DNA of 64,000 bases from Wenzhouxiangellaceae bacterium (GTDB lineage Bacteria > Pseudomonadota > Gammaproteobacteria > Xanthomonadales > Wenzhouxiangellaceae): positions 1 to 64,000 of the forward strand of contig JANQPN010000080.1 in NCBI GenBank assembly GCA_028289455.1, read 5' to 3'. The translations under genes were made by a program, and so were the position numbers. Below the pieces are notes generated by a model. The model had not been told where the DNA came from. It was given only the letters and a program-made list of their open reading frames with translations, and ran no database searches. This document shows, piece by piece, positions 55,501-63,973 of this stretch (its first letter is position 1; each line of letters starts with the position of its first letter).

Positions 55501-56015
55501 TCTCCCGACACGACGATACCACCGTTTGGTCCGGTGGCGCGGTTACCTATTGGTGCACCAATAATCAGATCGTCGATACCATCGTTATTGAAATCACCGG
55601 CCCGGGAAATTGCCCGGCCGATCTGCTCTTCATTGGCGTTGCCTGTGATGGTGAATCCATTGTTGCCATCCAGATCACTTAATTCCAGCACCGCGCTGAA
55701 ACCGTTGCTGCTGCCAAACACTACATAACATTGACCCACCTCAGTTGCGCCAGGAGGTGCTGCTATTGGCGCACATACGGCAATGTCATCGATGTTGTCA
55801 TTGTTGATATCACCAACCGAATTCACCGCTCTGCCTGCCTGATCCTGGAGACCAACACCATGCATCGCAAAACCGTTGTTGCCATCCAGATCGCTCAATT
55901 CAAGCGTGACTGTCTGCGCTATCGCAGAGCACGCTACGATCAGCCATAAAGCAGCAGTGACAGCCATGGACAATGGGTGTTGAAATAGTTTGATGCGATT
56001 GGCTATTCTGGTCAT
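52563..56015 (-). CDS. giant secreted FG-GAP protein with tandem Ig-like repeats and IPTL-CTERM tail
   Basis: A 1150-residue protein started at the ATG at 56015, with a signal peptide ending near CSAIAQ (residue 34). Residues about 40-540 hold seven FG-GAP calcium loops (DINNDNIDDI, DFNGDGVDDL, DVNGDNIDDI and similar). A cadherin-like segment follows, then three tandem repeats of about 110 residues, of which the first two are near-identical (FATSISAGPPDESGQ, SLMDDGGVANGGVD). A DUF11-like domain (LINNGPGDAVNSI) comes next. The C-terminus, VPALNNWAMIILAGLLGWLG then an Arg cluster, is a variant IPTL-CTERM sorting signal. Surface anchoring is likely. It is divergent from the propeller-cytochrome gene. 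Confidence 0.9.
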   Translation of the reverse strand: MTRIANRIKLFQHPLSMAVTAALWLIVACSAIAQTVTLELSDLDGNNGFAMHGVGLQDQAGRAVNSVGDINNDNIDDIAVCAPIAAPPGATEVGQCYVVFGSSNGFSAVLELSDLDGNNGFTITGNANEEQIGRAISRAGDFNNDGIDDLIIGAPIGNRATGPNGGIVVSGEGFVVFGRSTAFPANINLGALNGSNGFSIQPEAQTLLGISVGAAGDFNGDGVDDLLIGGSTFDIRTPGNPTIGNVGATYVVFGFSNANAIPPALSLSNLSGIGVRFVGIDAFDLSGGSVSGVGDVNGDNIDDIIIGASQFVPTNTDRSGEAYVVYGNTSLPTTMSLSDLDGSNGFVLNGVQTGDHAGSSVSGAGDINGDGRADLLIGADHQNINEGFLGGANNDGAAYVVFGRDSFPASFELADLNGTNGFSMTGRDGGDFFGISVSGVGDANGDGFDDVLVGAEGGDPNGNAAGESYLILGRNTGFPADLSLSSGSGVTVINGVDGGDLSGADVAAAGDLNNDGRADLLIGAERADPGGALTGAAYVVFGDPMIGVFNSTPENTVPPAQNTNEDIALQFNGNLAVMDADNDSLTTVVSVDNGVLTASTGGSAVITGNGTASVTIDGIPAAINNALNGLTYFAGPDVNGNAMLTISSTDDNLANDTDMVAITIAAVNDAPTFMLGGDQTILEDSGAQTVAGFATSISAGPPDESGQNLSFNVSNDNPGLFASEPQMSPDGTLTYTAAPDANGSAVVTVSLMDDGGVANGGVDVSLPQNFNINVTPVNDVPVFMAGADQTSLEDSGAQTVTGFATGISAGPADESGQTLSFNVGNDNPGLFASAPQISPDGTLDYTAEPDANGSALVTVSLMDDGGVANGGVDVSQPQTFNINVTSVNDVPLFTVGPDQMVFDNVGPQTISPWATGISAGPADESGQSLTFNITGNSNPEIFAVPPSVAPDGTLSFTPAMDANISSTISLNIMDDGGTANGGIDTSTAQSFDIRVVATNADLALSISNTAMAPVELGDSYRYVIDLINNGPGDAVNSIVTIEVPNGLAVTMPGCFNDGGNGIITWQAGLLNVGESAQCEFEVQVLFTGQIIVSGNAQSDLNDPIPENNTAITSVVMIEPLIVPALNNWAMIILAGLLGWLGMRRRMNWKG
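53030..54010 (-). repeat. three tandem ~330-bp coding repeats
   Basis: Three in-frame units of about 330 bases encode the roughly 110-residue Ig-like repeats of the protein at 52563-56015. Units 1 and 2 are very similar (for example the DDGGVANGGVDVS segment), while unit 3 has diverged. They are likely to be prone to recombination. Confidence 0.8.
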
Positions 56016-56364
56016 GTTGTTGTGTTCCTGGCTCGAATACGCTGCGGACAATATCTACTCAAGCGGAATGGCAAATCCGCACCGCACCAGTAGCACCTGG
56101 CAGCCATGCGCTTTCCCTCCCGTTATAGATATAAATGCAAAAACCGGATATTGACTGTCATCGGATGATCTATAGGGCTGAATATTGAGTTACGAAAACT
56201 CTCCCCATAAAGAATCAGCGTTTCGTAGTCAGCCATACCTGGATAATGTGCCAATTCGTCAGTATTATCAGTTATGACCAACCTTTAACGGCTGATGCAG
56301 CATTAAACATGCGTATTGCCGGAGCACAAAAATAGTCGTCATTGCCAGCTGAAAAGGTCAATTT
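56016..56364. other. divergent intergenic region without recognised genes
   Basis: 349 bases separate the IPTL-CTERM gene (minus) from the propeller-cytochrome gene (plus). I see AAAGG 7 bases before the latter's start and a short GAGTT/AACTC hairpin near 56190, but no promoter good enough to call and no reading frame worth reporting. Confidence 0.6.
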
Positions 56365-59300
56365 ATGCGGATCACTTCTCTCTACTTTCAAACAGCCGTT
56401 CTAATAGCTTTTCTGGTTTTGGCAGTACATACCTGTGCGGCTCAGGATATTCCGTTTGTCAATTGGGAAAATGCCCCGGTACACCCCATCGACCTGAGCC
56501 CGGACAACACCCGCGTGGCTGTTGCCCACACCGCGGACGCAAGAGTAGAAATTTTCAGTGTATCTACCGGCGTTCCGGTATCCGTGGCTTCAATTCCCGT
56601 CGGGTTGGATCCGGTCAGTGTGCGCTTCCGCAACGATAACGAAATCTGGGTGGTCAACCATATTTCCGATTCAGTGAGCATTGTCGACCTGGAGGCGGGC
56701 CGGGTTGTTGCCACACTGCAGACCGATGATGAACCCAGCGATGTGATTTTTGCCGGTGCTGATAACAAAGCCTACGTCAGCTGCTCTCAGGCCAACACGG
56801 TTTTGGTGTTTGACCCTGCTGATATCAGTGCCGCAGCACAGCGTATCAACATAGATGCCGAAGAGCCACGTGCTCTGGCAGCCAGCCCGGACGGACTGTA
56901 TGTTTATGCTGCCATTTTCGAATCGGGCAATGCCACCACGGCGTTGATTGGTGGTGTCGAGGATGACACAACGATTTCCCAGGTGAATCTGGTCAGCGCC
57001 GGTGACAACCCTTATGGCGGTGTAAATCCACCACCCAATAACGGCGCCATATTCGAACCTCCTATCAATCCTGATTTACCCCCGCCTCCCGGCGTCGGCC
57101 TGATTGTAAGGAAAAATGACCAGGGCCGGTGGCTGGATGACAACCAGACCGACTGGACAGCATTTGTTTCCGGTGAACTGGCGGGACGCTCCGGCCGGCC
57201 CATCGGTTGGGATTTACCGGATCGCGATATTGCCCGTATCGACACCAGAAATTTATCGGTGGATTATGCCAGCGGGCTAATGAACATCGGCATGACACTG
57301 GCAGTTAATCCAGCCAACGGTGATGTTGCCATGATAGGCACAGATGCGACCAATGAAATCCGCTTCGAACCGGTTCTCAACGGTACTTTCATTCGCGTCA
57401 TGATGGCAACAGTAGCGGCCAATAACCTCAACGACAAGGCTATCATCGACTTAAACACTCACCTTAACTACCAGGCGCCCAGAGTAAATCAGGCACAGAG
57501 AAATATTTCTATTGGAGACCCACGAAGTGCAGCATGGAGCGCTGACGGCAGCCGGCTGTATATCACCGGGATGGGCTCCAATAATCTCACCATCGTAAAT
57601 TCCGACGGTCAGCGGCTGGGCAACTCACCCACCATTGAGACTGGCCAAGGGCCTACAGGCGTGGTGATAGATGATTCCCGTGAAAGGCTGTATGTGTGGA
57701 ACCGTTTTGATAAAACCATTTCGGTTATCGATCTCAACAGTGAAATGGAGATTGCCCGCACTGCAGTGTTTGATCCGACCCCTGTCGCGATACGTGAAGG
57801 CCGTCCGTTTCTTTATGACACACACCGCACATCCGGTCTGGGTCAGGCGTCCTGCGGTTCCTGCCATGTGGATGCACGCATTGACCGGCTTGCATGGGAT
57901 TTAGGTGATCCCGGCGTCGATATGCAGCTATTTCAGCAGAATTGTGTGACCAGCAGATTGAGAGAGTGTGAAAATTTTCACCCTATGAAAGGGCCGATGA
58001 TCACTCAGACCCTGCAGGACATTATCGGTAATGAACCGTTTCACTGGCGCGGTGATCGTGACGGTATAGAAGCGTTTAATCCCGCTTTTGAGGGTTTGCT
58101 GGGCGATGATGTGCAGTTGAGCGAACAGGAAATGCAGCACTTTGAAGATTTTCTGGCCAGCATAGCTTTCCCGCCGAATCCTTTCCGCAACCTCGATAAC
58201 AGCCTGCCCACAGATCTGCCCCTGGTTGGTCACCATGCGACCGGCCGGTTTGCACCTGCAGGTACTCAGCTGCCTAACGGCAACGCAATCCGGGGATTAT
58301 CAATTTACCGATTCAATCTTACCGATGGCACATTGCAATGTGTTGCCTGTCATACACTGCCTACCGGCATGGGGGCCAACTCGGTACTGCGTTCTCTGGG
58401 TGTGTCCATCGGCGGCTCGCACCTGCCGACGGGACCTCTGGGTCAAAACAGTCTGGGCGTAGTTTCGGTCGATGGATCAACCAATGTGAGCATCAAAATC
58501 CCACAACTTCGGAACCTGTACGACAAAGTCGGTTTTGATACCACGCAGCAGGAAAACAGGGCCGGCTTTGGCTTTCTGCATGACGGTACAGTCGATTCCA
58601 TCGCACGATTTGTCAGTCTGCAGGCTTTCGATCTGACCAGTATCCAGGACACTGCCGACCTGGTGGCACTGATGCTGGCGTTTTCCGGTTCAGACATGCC
58701 AGTGGCCAACCCGGCTATTGATGACCCGGCACCTGTTTCCAAAGACTCTCATGCCGCAGTGGGCCGCCAGGTCCATTTCACCGGATCACAAAATACCGAG
58801 CTGGATCAATTAGTTGCCGTAACTGAATCTGACCGGGTTGGTTTGATAGCCTACACCGGCAGCGATAACCAGCCTCAGAGCTGGGCATATGATCCCGATA
58901 ATGACCTGATGCGCGGCAATTCAACCGGCATGAGTCTGAGCATTGAAGAACTGCGGGCAATGGCTTCAGCCAATAGGCCTCAGACCTGGATGGCGGTACC
59001 GGCTTCGCTGAGCGTCCGCCTGGGTATTGACCGCGATATGGACGGTACTCTGAATAACGATGAGGCGGCGCATAACCTGGACGGCAGCTTCTCCGGTGCC
59101 TGGTTTGATCCCAGCCACGACGGCGAAGGACTGCTGATAGAGATTCTGGATAATAATCGTGGCATCGCTTCCTGGTTCACATACGATGGCGAAGGCAATC
59201 AGCGCTGGCATACCGGTGTTGGACCCATCATCGGGAACACACTGATCTTTGAAAATCTGTCAGCACCTGCCGGGGGAATTTTTGGTGATGACTTTGATCC

Positions 59301-59847
59301 GGCAACAGTACAGCGATTGACCAGCGGGTCGGCTGCAGTACGTTTTAATAACTGCAACAGCGCAGACCTTTACCATCAGGTTGATGGCATTTTGAATATC
59401 CAGAACCTGGTTCGGCTGACCGCGATTGCCGGCTTACCCTGCAACACAGGGCCGGCAGCATCAGCCCTGGGTATCAGCGGATCCTGGTTTGACCCTGATC
59501 ACGACGGCGAAGGCATAGTTGTACAGGAAATCAGTGACCAGCAGGCGCTGGTCGCGTGGTACAGCTACGACGATCAAGGCAATCAGGCCTGGTTTTCAGG
59601 TGTGGGCTCGCTGGACGGCAACCGTATCGTTGTTGATCAGGTAAGAATACCCAGTGGCGGCATCTTTGGCCCGGATTTCGATCCGGATACTGTAGTAGCC
59701 AACCCATGGGGCAGCATGGAGCTGGTACTTGGATGCAATTCAGGCACCCTCGATTACCAGTCAGGGCTTGCAGCCTTTGGCAATGGCAGTCAGAACCTGA
59801 CCAGGCTGACCAGACCCAATGGCATATCCTGCATTGCCGCACAGTAA
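56365..59847 (+). CDS. secreted YVTN-type propeller with two heme c motifs and two C-terminal modules
   Basis: A 1160-residue protein with a signal peptide (cleavage near HTCAAQ, residue 27). The N-terminal half shows beta-propeller repeats (PIDLSPDNTRVAVA, EIWVVNHISDSVSIVDLEAG, TVLVFDP, KTISVIDLNSEMEI) of the YVTN/lactonase-like kind. Two heme-attachment motifs follow, CGSCH at 497-501 and CVACH at 659-663, so a diheme cytochrome region related in layout to MauG/cytochrome peroxidase-like proteins is likely. The last 250 residues are two copies of a module starting GAWFDPSHDGEG and GSWFDPDHDGEG, also present in the secreted cyclophilin. A periplasmic or surface redox role is inferred. Confidence 0.85.
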   Translation: MRITSLYFQTAVLIAFLVLAVHTCAAQDIPFVNWENAPVHPIDLSPDNTRVAVAHTADARVEIFSVSTGVPVSVASIPVGLDPVSVRFRNDNEIWVVNHISDSVSIVDLEAGRVVATLQTDDEPSDVIFAGADNKAYVSCSQANTVLVFDPADISAAAQRINIDAEEPRALAASPDGLYVYAAIFESGNATTALIGGVEDDTTISQVNLVSAGDNPYGGVNPPPNNGAIFEPPINPDLPPPPGVGLIVRKNDQGRWLDDNQTDWTAFVSGELAGRSGRPIGWDLPDRDIARIDTRNLSVDYASGLMNIGMTLAVNPANGDVAMIGTDATNEIRFEPVLNGTFIRVMMATVAANNLNDKAIIDLNTHLNYQAPRVNQAQRNISIGDPRSAAWSADGSRLYITGMGSNNLTIVNSDGQRLGNSPTIETGQGPTGVVIDDSRERLYVWNRFDKTISVIDLNSEMEIARTAVFDPTPVAIREGRPFLYDTHRTSGLGQASCGSCHVDARIDRLAWDLGDPGVDMQLFQQNCVTSRLRECENFHPMKGPMITQTLQDIIGNEPFHWRGDRDGIEAFNPAFEGLLGDDVQLSEQEMQHFEDFLASIAFPPNPFRNLDNSLPTDLPLVGHHATGRFAPAGTQLPNGNAIRGLSIYRFNLTDGTLQCVACHTLPTGMGANSVLRSLGVSIGGSHLPTGPLGQNSLGVVSVDGSTNVSIKIPQLRNLYDKVGFDTTQQENRAGFGFLHDGTVDSIARFVSLQAFDLTSIQDTADLVALMLAFSGSDMPVANPAIDDPAPVSKDSHAAVGRQVHFTGSQNTELDQLVAVTESDRVGLIAYTGSDNQPQSWAYDPDNDLMRGNSTGMSLSIEELRAMASANRPQTWMAVPASLSVRLGIDRDMDGTLNNDEAAHNLDGSFSGAWFDPSHDGEGLLIEILDNNRGIASWFTYDGEGNQRWHTGVGPIIGNTLIFENLSAPAGGIFGDDFDPATVQRLTSGSAAVRFNNCNSADLYHQVDGILNIQNLVRLTAIAGLPCNTGPAASALGISGSWFDPDHDGEGIVVQEISDQQALVAWYSYDDQGNQAWFSGVGSLDGNRIVVDQVRIPSGGIFGPDFDPDTVVANPWGSMELVLGCNSGTLDYQSGLAAFGNGSQNLTRLTRPNGISCIAAQ

Positions 59848-59894
59848 ATTATAAATATAAGCACCGCAGCGGCTGAGTTCTTACTTGAACTGCC

Positions 59895-61136
59895 TTAAGA
59901 GTTATCTTCCGGAAACAGTGCAGTTTCTGAGTCCGGGTGAGCCATGATGATCAATCGCAATAATTCCTGGAACTGCTGATCGGAAACTTTCGGGCTGCCC
60001 AGAAAACGACGCCGTAACTGCGACCAGGTACCCAGCCCCCCGGCTGTGGCTACCTGATGCACCACCACCAGGTCGAGGTAAGGCGCTACCCAAATATAAT
60101 GCCCTCTAGCTCCCTGGCCAAAATATACTGGTTGAGTGGTTTTCAGTTTCCAGAATGTCCGGCGCTGCCCGGGTTTATCGACCCACCACAACCAGCCATA
60201 ATCGCCATACCATTTATGTATCGGGCTTTCTTCAGGCGCACCCTGTAAAATTGGAATACCCCTGATACTTTCGTGAACCCACTCCCGCTTGATCAACTGC
60301 TGCTGTTTCCACTGGCCACAGTTCAGAAACAATACACCCAGCCTGGCCAAATCCCTGGTAGACATGTGAAACATATAAGCCGGATGATCAGACAGGTTTC
60401 CCTGGCGACGCTCAGCGTAGCTTTCGTTGCCGACATAACTGACATCTTCGGCTCGGTAATCCTGCATTTCCAGAGGCTCTGACAGCAATCGGGCAAAAGA
60501 CGGGCCCATTCTTTCACCGCTGAGCAACTCATAAATTGAACCCAGTACGTTGAAATCCCAATTGTTATACATCCACATCCGGCCATGTGGAGCTGATGAT
60601 CTGCCAAAAGTATGTTGCGCCCACTCAGCCGATCTCCGTTTGCTTTTTTGCCACATTCCCGGCTCGTAGTGAGCACTGTGAAAAATTCCCGAACGGGCCA
60701 GCATCAGGTCCCGGATGGTTGCCTGTTGCTCGAGCTCATTTAAAGCAGGCTGACTGTCGTTGATACCCAACTCAGCCAAACTGGCATCCATATTAATGGG
60801 ATGATTTACAGCGTAAGCTCCATACATTGCATTGAGTACCGATTTGCGCAGCGAGGCCAGCATGTAGCGTTTTTCAACCGGTCCTTCGCTGAATACCAGG
60901 CGGCCTTTATGCACCACCATCAGAGCTTTGGATTTCAGTTGTTTGAACAGAGCTGTTGTCTGCTCCATTGACCGCCAGCTTTCTGCTGCCTGTGAATCAA
61001 GTGCCCATTCACTTCCAGGGAAACTCTCCACGATGCCGCAGGCCGGCCACTGGTCATTACTGCCAGGTGAATCCTGCTGTGCATACACGCCCATTGAAAG
61101 CAGCATCGATAAGACGACAGATTTCAGCCTGTTCAT
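59895..61136 (-). CDS. serine hydrolase, class C beta-lactamase family, secreted
   Basis: A 413-residue protein with a signal peptide (cleavage near GVYAQQ, residue 20). The nucleophile motif is Ser95-Leu-Arg-Lys98 and the second motif Tyr190-Asn-Asn192 (YNN), as in class C beta-lactamase-like esterases and peptidases; a GHY near 345 could be the third motif. True lactamases have KTG there, so an esterase or peptidase activity is more likely than antibiotic breakdown. It lies downstream of the AraC gene on the same strand, 98 bases away, and may share its transcript. Confidence 0.88.
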   Translation of the reverse strand: MNRLKSVVLSMLLSMGVYAQQDSPGSNDQWPACGIVESFPGSEWALDSQAAESWRSMEQTTALFKQLKSKALMVVHKGRLVFSEGPVEKRYMLASLRKSVLNAMYGAYAVNHPINMDASLAELGINDSQPALNELEQQATIRDLMLARSGIFHSAHYEPGMWQKSKRRSAEWAQHTFGRSSAPHGRMWMYNNWDFNVLGSIYELLSGERMGPSFARLLSEPLEMQDYRAEDVSYVGNESYAERRQGNLSDHPAYMFHMSTRDLARLGVLFLNCGQWKQQQLIKREWVHESIRGIPILQGAPEESPIHKWYGDYGWLWWVDKPGQRRTFWKLKTTQPVYFGQGARGHYIWVAPYLDLVVVHQVATAGGLGTWSQLRRRFLGSPKVSDQQFQELLRLIIMAHPDSETALFPEDNS

Positions 61137-61234
61137 GAAACATCTCCGTTCAAACTGTTTACCAGCCTGGAGTGGTTTCAGAAAGTCTGCAATGGAATAG
61201 TTGTCCGGAAAAATTCAGATGGACAAATTCATTT

Positions 61235-62275
61235 CTAGCCTGAGGACAGCAACTGACGCCGGTAATCAGCTGGAGAGTTGCCGGTATCTGCCTTGAACGC
61301 CTTATAAAATGCCGAGCGTGATGCGTATCCACACTGCCGGGCGATACCTTCTATGGTGTAACGTTGTTCATCCGGGTCGCTCAGCAGACGCTTCGCCTCT
61401 GCCAGTCGGTATTGACCCAGAAACTCATAGAAGCCTGAGTCAGTATGGTTTTTCAGTACTTCTCGAAGCTGATTCGGTGAACAGTTGATCATGGCTGCCA
61501 GAGTTGCTGAATCCAGGTCTGTACGCAGATATGGACGGTCGCTCTGCATTAGGGTCAGCAGCCTCTGATAAGCCTCAGCTGTTTGATTGTCATCGCTAAT
61601 CTGCGGCGCTTCGCTAAGCCCTTTCAAACTGCGCGAATGCAGCAGCGCATAAACCAGAAACAAATAAAAGCACAAAGTAATCGTCAGAGGAACAACGTCT
61701 CTAAGCAAGGCAACATCAGAAAACAGCCAGCGCGCTATCTGGGCCAGGTGGATAATACATAATGAGGCCAGAATGTAACCGATGGATATCTGATGCATTT
61801 TCAAGCGAACACGTGAACTGCCGGTTCGCCAGTGCATATACATCAAAACCGCAGCCACGAAATAACCGATCTGCAGCCACATGATGTTTTCCATTCCCAG
61901 CGGAAGATGGATGCTGTTACCGGGAAATAACAGAGACACCAGTCCCAGCAAAAGATACATCAGTAATGGCGCATAAATCCAAATACCCGGCGGTTGCCGG
62001 CCGATTGAAGCAATACTGAAGCTGAGCAATAACGGACCATATAACAGGCTCAGTGTTTCTTCGGTTATATACACCCAGGCCCGCCTGTCTACCCACCCCT
62101 GATGCTCCAGCGTAATCACTACAATAACCAATGATGCAGACACCATCAGAGCACCCAGATACCACCCCCGCAACTGACCACGGCCATAGCGGAGCAGCGT
62201 GATCATTCCCAACATGAAACCATTGATGGCGCCGAACAAGCTGATAATGGCAACCGTGGAATTCACTTCCTGCAA
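61235..62275 (-). CDS. AraC family regulator with N-terminal membrane domain
   Basis: A 346-residue protein with about six to seven hydrophobic helices in the first 210 residues and a C-terminal AraC helix-turn-helix pair (about 245-340; LAAMINCSPNQLREVLKNH, then TIEGIARQCGYASRSAFYKAFKADTGNSPADYR). This layout is known for sensor-type AraC proteins that bind DNA from the membrane. The start is a TTG with AGAGG upstream, so it is somewhat uncertain. It begins 15 bases after the DUF885-like gene, which suggests one operon, and it may control that gene. Confidence 0.85.
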   Translation of the reverse strand: MQEVNSTVAIISLFGAINGFMLGMITLLRYGRGQLRGWYLGALMVSASLVIVVITLEHQGWVDRRAWVYITEETLSLLYGPLLLSFSIASIGRQPPGIWIYAPLLMYLLLGLVSLLFPGNSIHLPLGMENIMWLQIGYFVAAVLMYMHWRTGSSRVRLKMHQISIGYILASLCIIHLAQIARWLFSDVALLRDVVPLTITLCFYLFLVYALLHSRSLKGLSEAPQISDDNQTAEAYQRLLTLMQSDRPYLRTDLDSATLAAMINCSPNQLREVLKNHTDSGFYEFLGQYRLAEAKRLLSDPDEQRYTIEGIARQCGYASRSAFYKAFKADTGNSPADYRRQLLSSG

Positions 62276-62290
62276 CTACCTCTGACTGTC

Positions 62291-63973
62291 TTACTGATGT
62301 TGTTGCAGCAGCTGTCTGATATCTGTGTCGTCACCAGTCAACTGCCAATGCAGCAATGACACCGGAATAACGCCTGCAGCATCTATTTCAGCATAGAAGT
62401 CGGACAGCCTGAATGACTGTTTCAATTGTTTGCCGCGTACCGCCAGCAATCTTTCAATAAGATATTTCCCGGTAATATAGCTGGTGCCGTAACCCGGCTG
62501 CCGTAGATACAAAAGCTGCTCAAAGCCCAGCAGGTCCAGATCATCACGCATCCATCCCCGGGGCGTCCATTCAACATGAAAGTCGCGGGCCTGCTGCAGA
62601 TTAAACTCATTGGCATGAACGTATAGCGAACCAAGGCCTCGGGCAGCACGCTGAGCCAGCATGATGTAGACAATTTCCCGGGCCCGGGGATTGTCATCGT
62701 ACAGCCCTGCATGCATCATCATTTCTTCCACACCCGTGGCCAGCCCTTCGGCACGACTGTCAAAAATGTTATACAGCAGTGGACCGCGTCTTACCGGGCT
62801 TGGATGCGGTTCTACCTGCATACGCGCCAGATCAAACCAGTGATAAAAATGTGTCCATAAAGTTATCGGCTCATAATGCACCGCAGTCCAGAAGAAATTG
62901 CGGCTTTCTTCCGGCACATACTGACCTGTGCGGCTGCGGATGGCAGGGTCCATGTAGTCACGCACAGGCAGAATGTCCTGCTCTTTCAGAAAACGCATGT
63001 ACTGAGTGACCGATTGATCTGCTCTCTGGGCATATTCTTCCGGACTGGCAATAGCCTTTAAGGGTGGTAAATTCCTGTTGCGATGCTCCTCCAGGCGCAA
63101 TGACGCGTGTGCCCGATCCAGCTCACGCTTCAACAGTGCAACTTCTTCCTCCCAGGATAGCGGTACCAAATGTACATTGCGCAGATACCAGGTGTAGTTT
63201 TCTCTTCCTATACCGGAAGCTCCGGTTTTCTCAGGGGCCTGCTGTCGCAACCATTCTGCAAAGTTGACGGTAGCTTGCCGGGCTGCACGCAGTGATGTCC
63301 GGAACTCATCACCCGCATCCGCAGCAGTTTCAGCCAATTGTTCAAGATCTCCGGCCTGATCATCAATATTTTTAATACCGGCGGCCCACAAATCGCGTGC
63401 ATTACCGGTAAGGTTGGAACGCGCCTGCTGCAATAGCGGAGGTATTGTACGCAACAGTTCGGTCAATCTGGCCTCTGCCTCAGCAGATAATGGAAAACTA
63501 TAGGTCCATAATTCGATAATCGCAGCATGTGCCGGCCCTTCATGTGCCGGCGTATCGCTCTGATAGGTCCAAATGGACGTATAAAAAGCAGGGTCACGCT
63601 GCCATGGCTTCAGCACCCGAATATTAAAATCCATGCCGTTCATTTCAGCGCGCACCAGGTGATAATCCACCTGCTGATCAACCGGCCAGTCAGTAATGTC
63701 AAAAGACTGTAGCCGGTGCTGATAAGTTTTTAGATTCCGGTGCTTTTCAGCCATCGCGGCAGGCGAGTAGTCCGGTATGCCATTGCGCATCACCGGGCGC
63801 TCAAAAGCGCGCCAGTCTTCAAACAGTTTCAGCAACTCCGGGTAACCAGCTGAGCTCACCAGTTTTGCTGGAACAGCTGATTGCGCATCCTCCCGGGCAC
63901 TTCCAGGTCCGGCAGCTAAAACTGCTGCAATCATGATCATGCCCGCCAGGCGCTTTTGAAATCCCAGGCACAT
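62291..63973 (-). CDS. DUF885-like protein lacking the HExxPGHH site
   Basis: A 560-residue protein with GGGAG 7 bases before the ATG and a signal peptide ending near GPGSARED (residue 26). The C-terminal half aligns by eye with DUF885 (EGLATGVEEMM, RAARGLGSLYVH, GYGTSYITGKYL, FYAEIDAAGVIPVSLL). The zinc-site motif HEAEPGHH, clear in the relative at 39437-41194, has no counterpart at the expected position before EGLATG. It may be a non-catalytic or differently catalytic member. It is followed 15 bases later by the AraC gene. The start of this transcript lies close to the window edge at 64000. Confidence 0.75.
   Translation of the reverse strand: MCLGFQKRLAGMIMIAAVLAAGPGSAREDAQSAVPAKLVSSAGYPELLKLFEDWRAFERPVMRNGIPDYSPAAMAEKHRNLKTYQHRLQSFDITDWPVDQQVDYHLVRAEMNGMDFNIRVLKPWQRDPAFYTSIWTYQSDTPAHEGPAHAAIIELWTYSFPLSAEAEARLTELLRTIPPLLQQARSNLTGNARDLWAAGIKNIDDQAGDLEQLAETAADAGDEFRTSLRAARQATVNFAEWLRQQAPEKTGASGIGRENYTWYLRNVHLVPLSWEEEVALLKRELDRAHASLRLEEHRNRNLPPLKAIASPEEYAQRADQSVTQYMRFLKEQDILPVRDYMDPAIRSRTGQYVPEESRNFFWTAVHYEPITLWTHFYHWFDLARMQVEPHPSPVRRGPLLYNIFDSRAEGLATGVEEMMMHAGLYDDNPRAREIVYIMLAQRAARGLGSLYVHANEFNLQQARDFHVEWTPRGWMRDDLDLLGFEQLLYLRQPGYGTSYITGKYLIERLLAVRGKQLKQSFRLSDFYAEIDAAGVIPVSLLHWQLTGDDTDIRQLLQQHQ

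Noticed and set aside
56316..56639. 107-codon frame overlapping the start of the propeller-cytochrome gene
   Set aside because: It is out of frame with a gene that has a signal peptide and clear repeats, and it has no ribosome-binding site.
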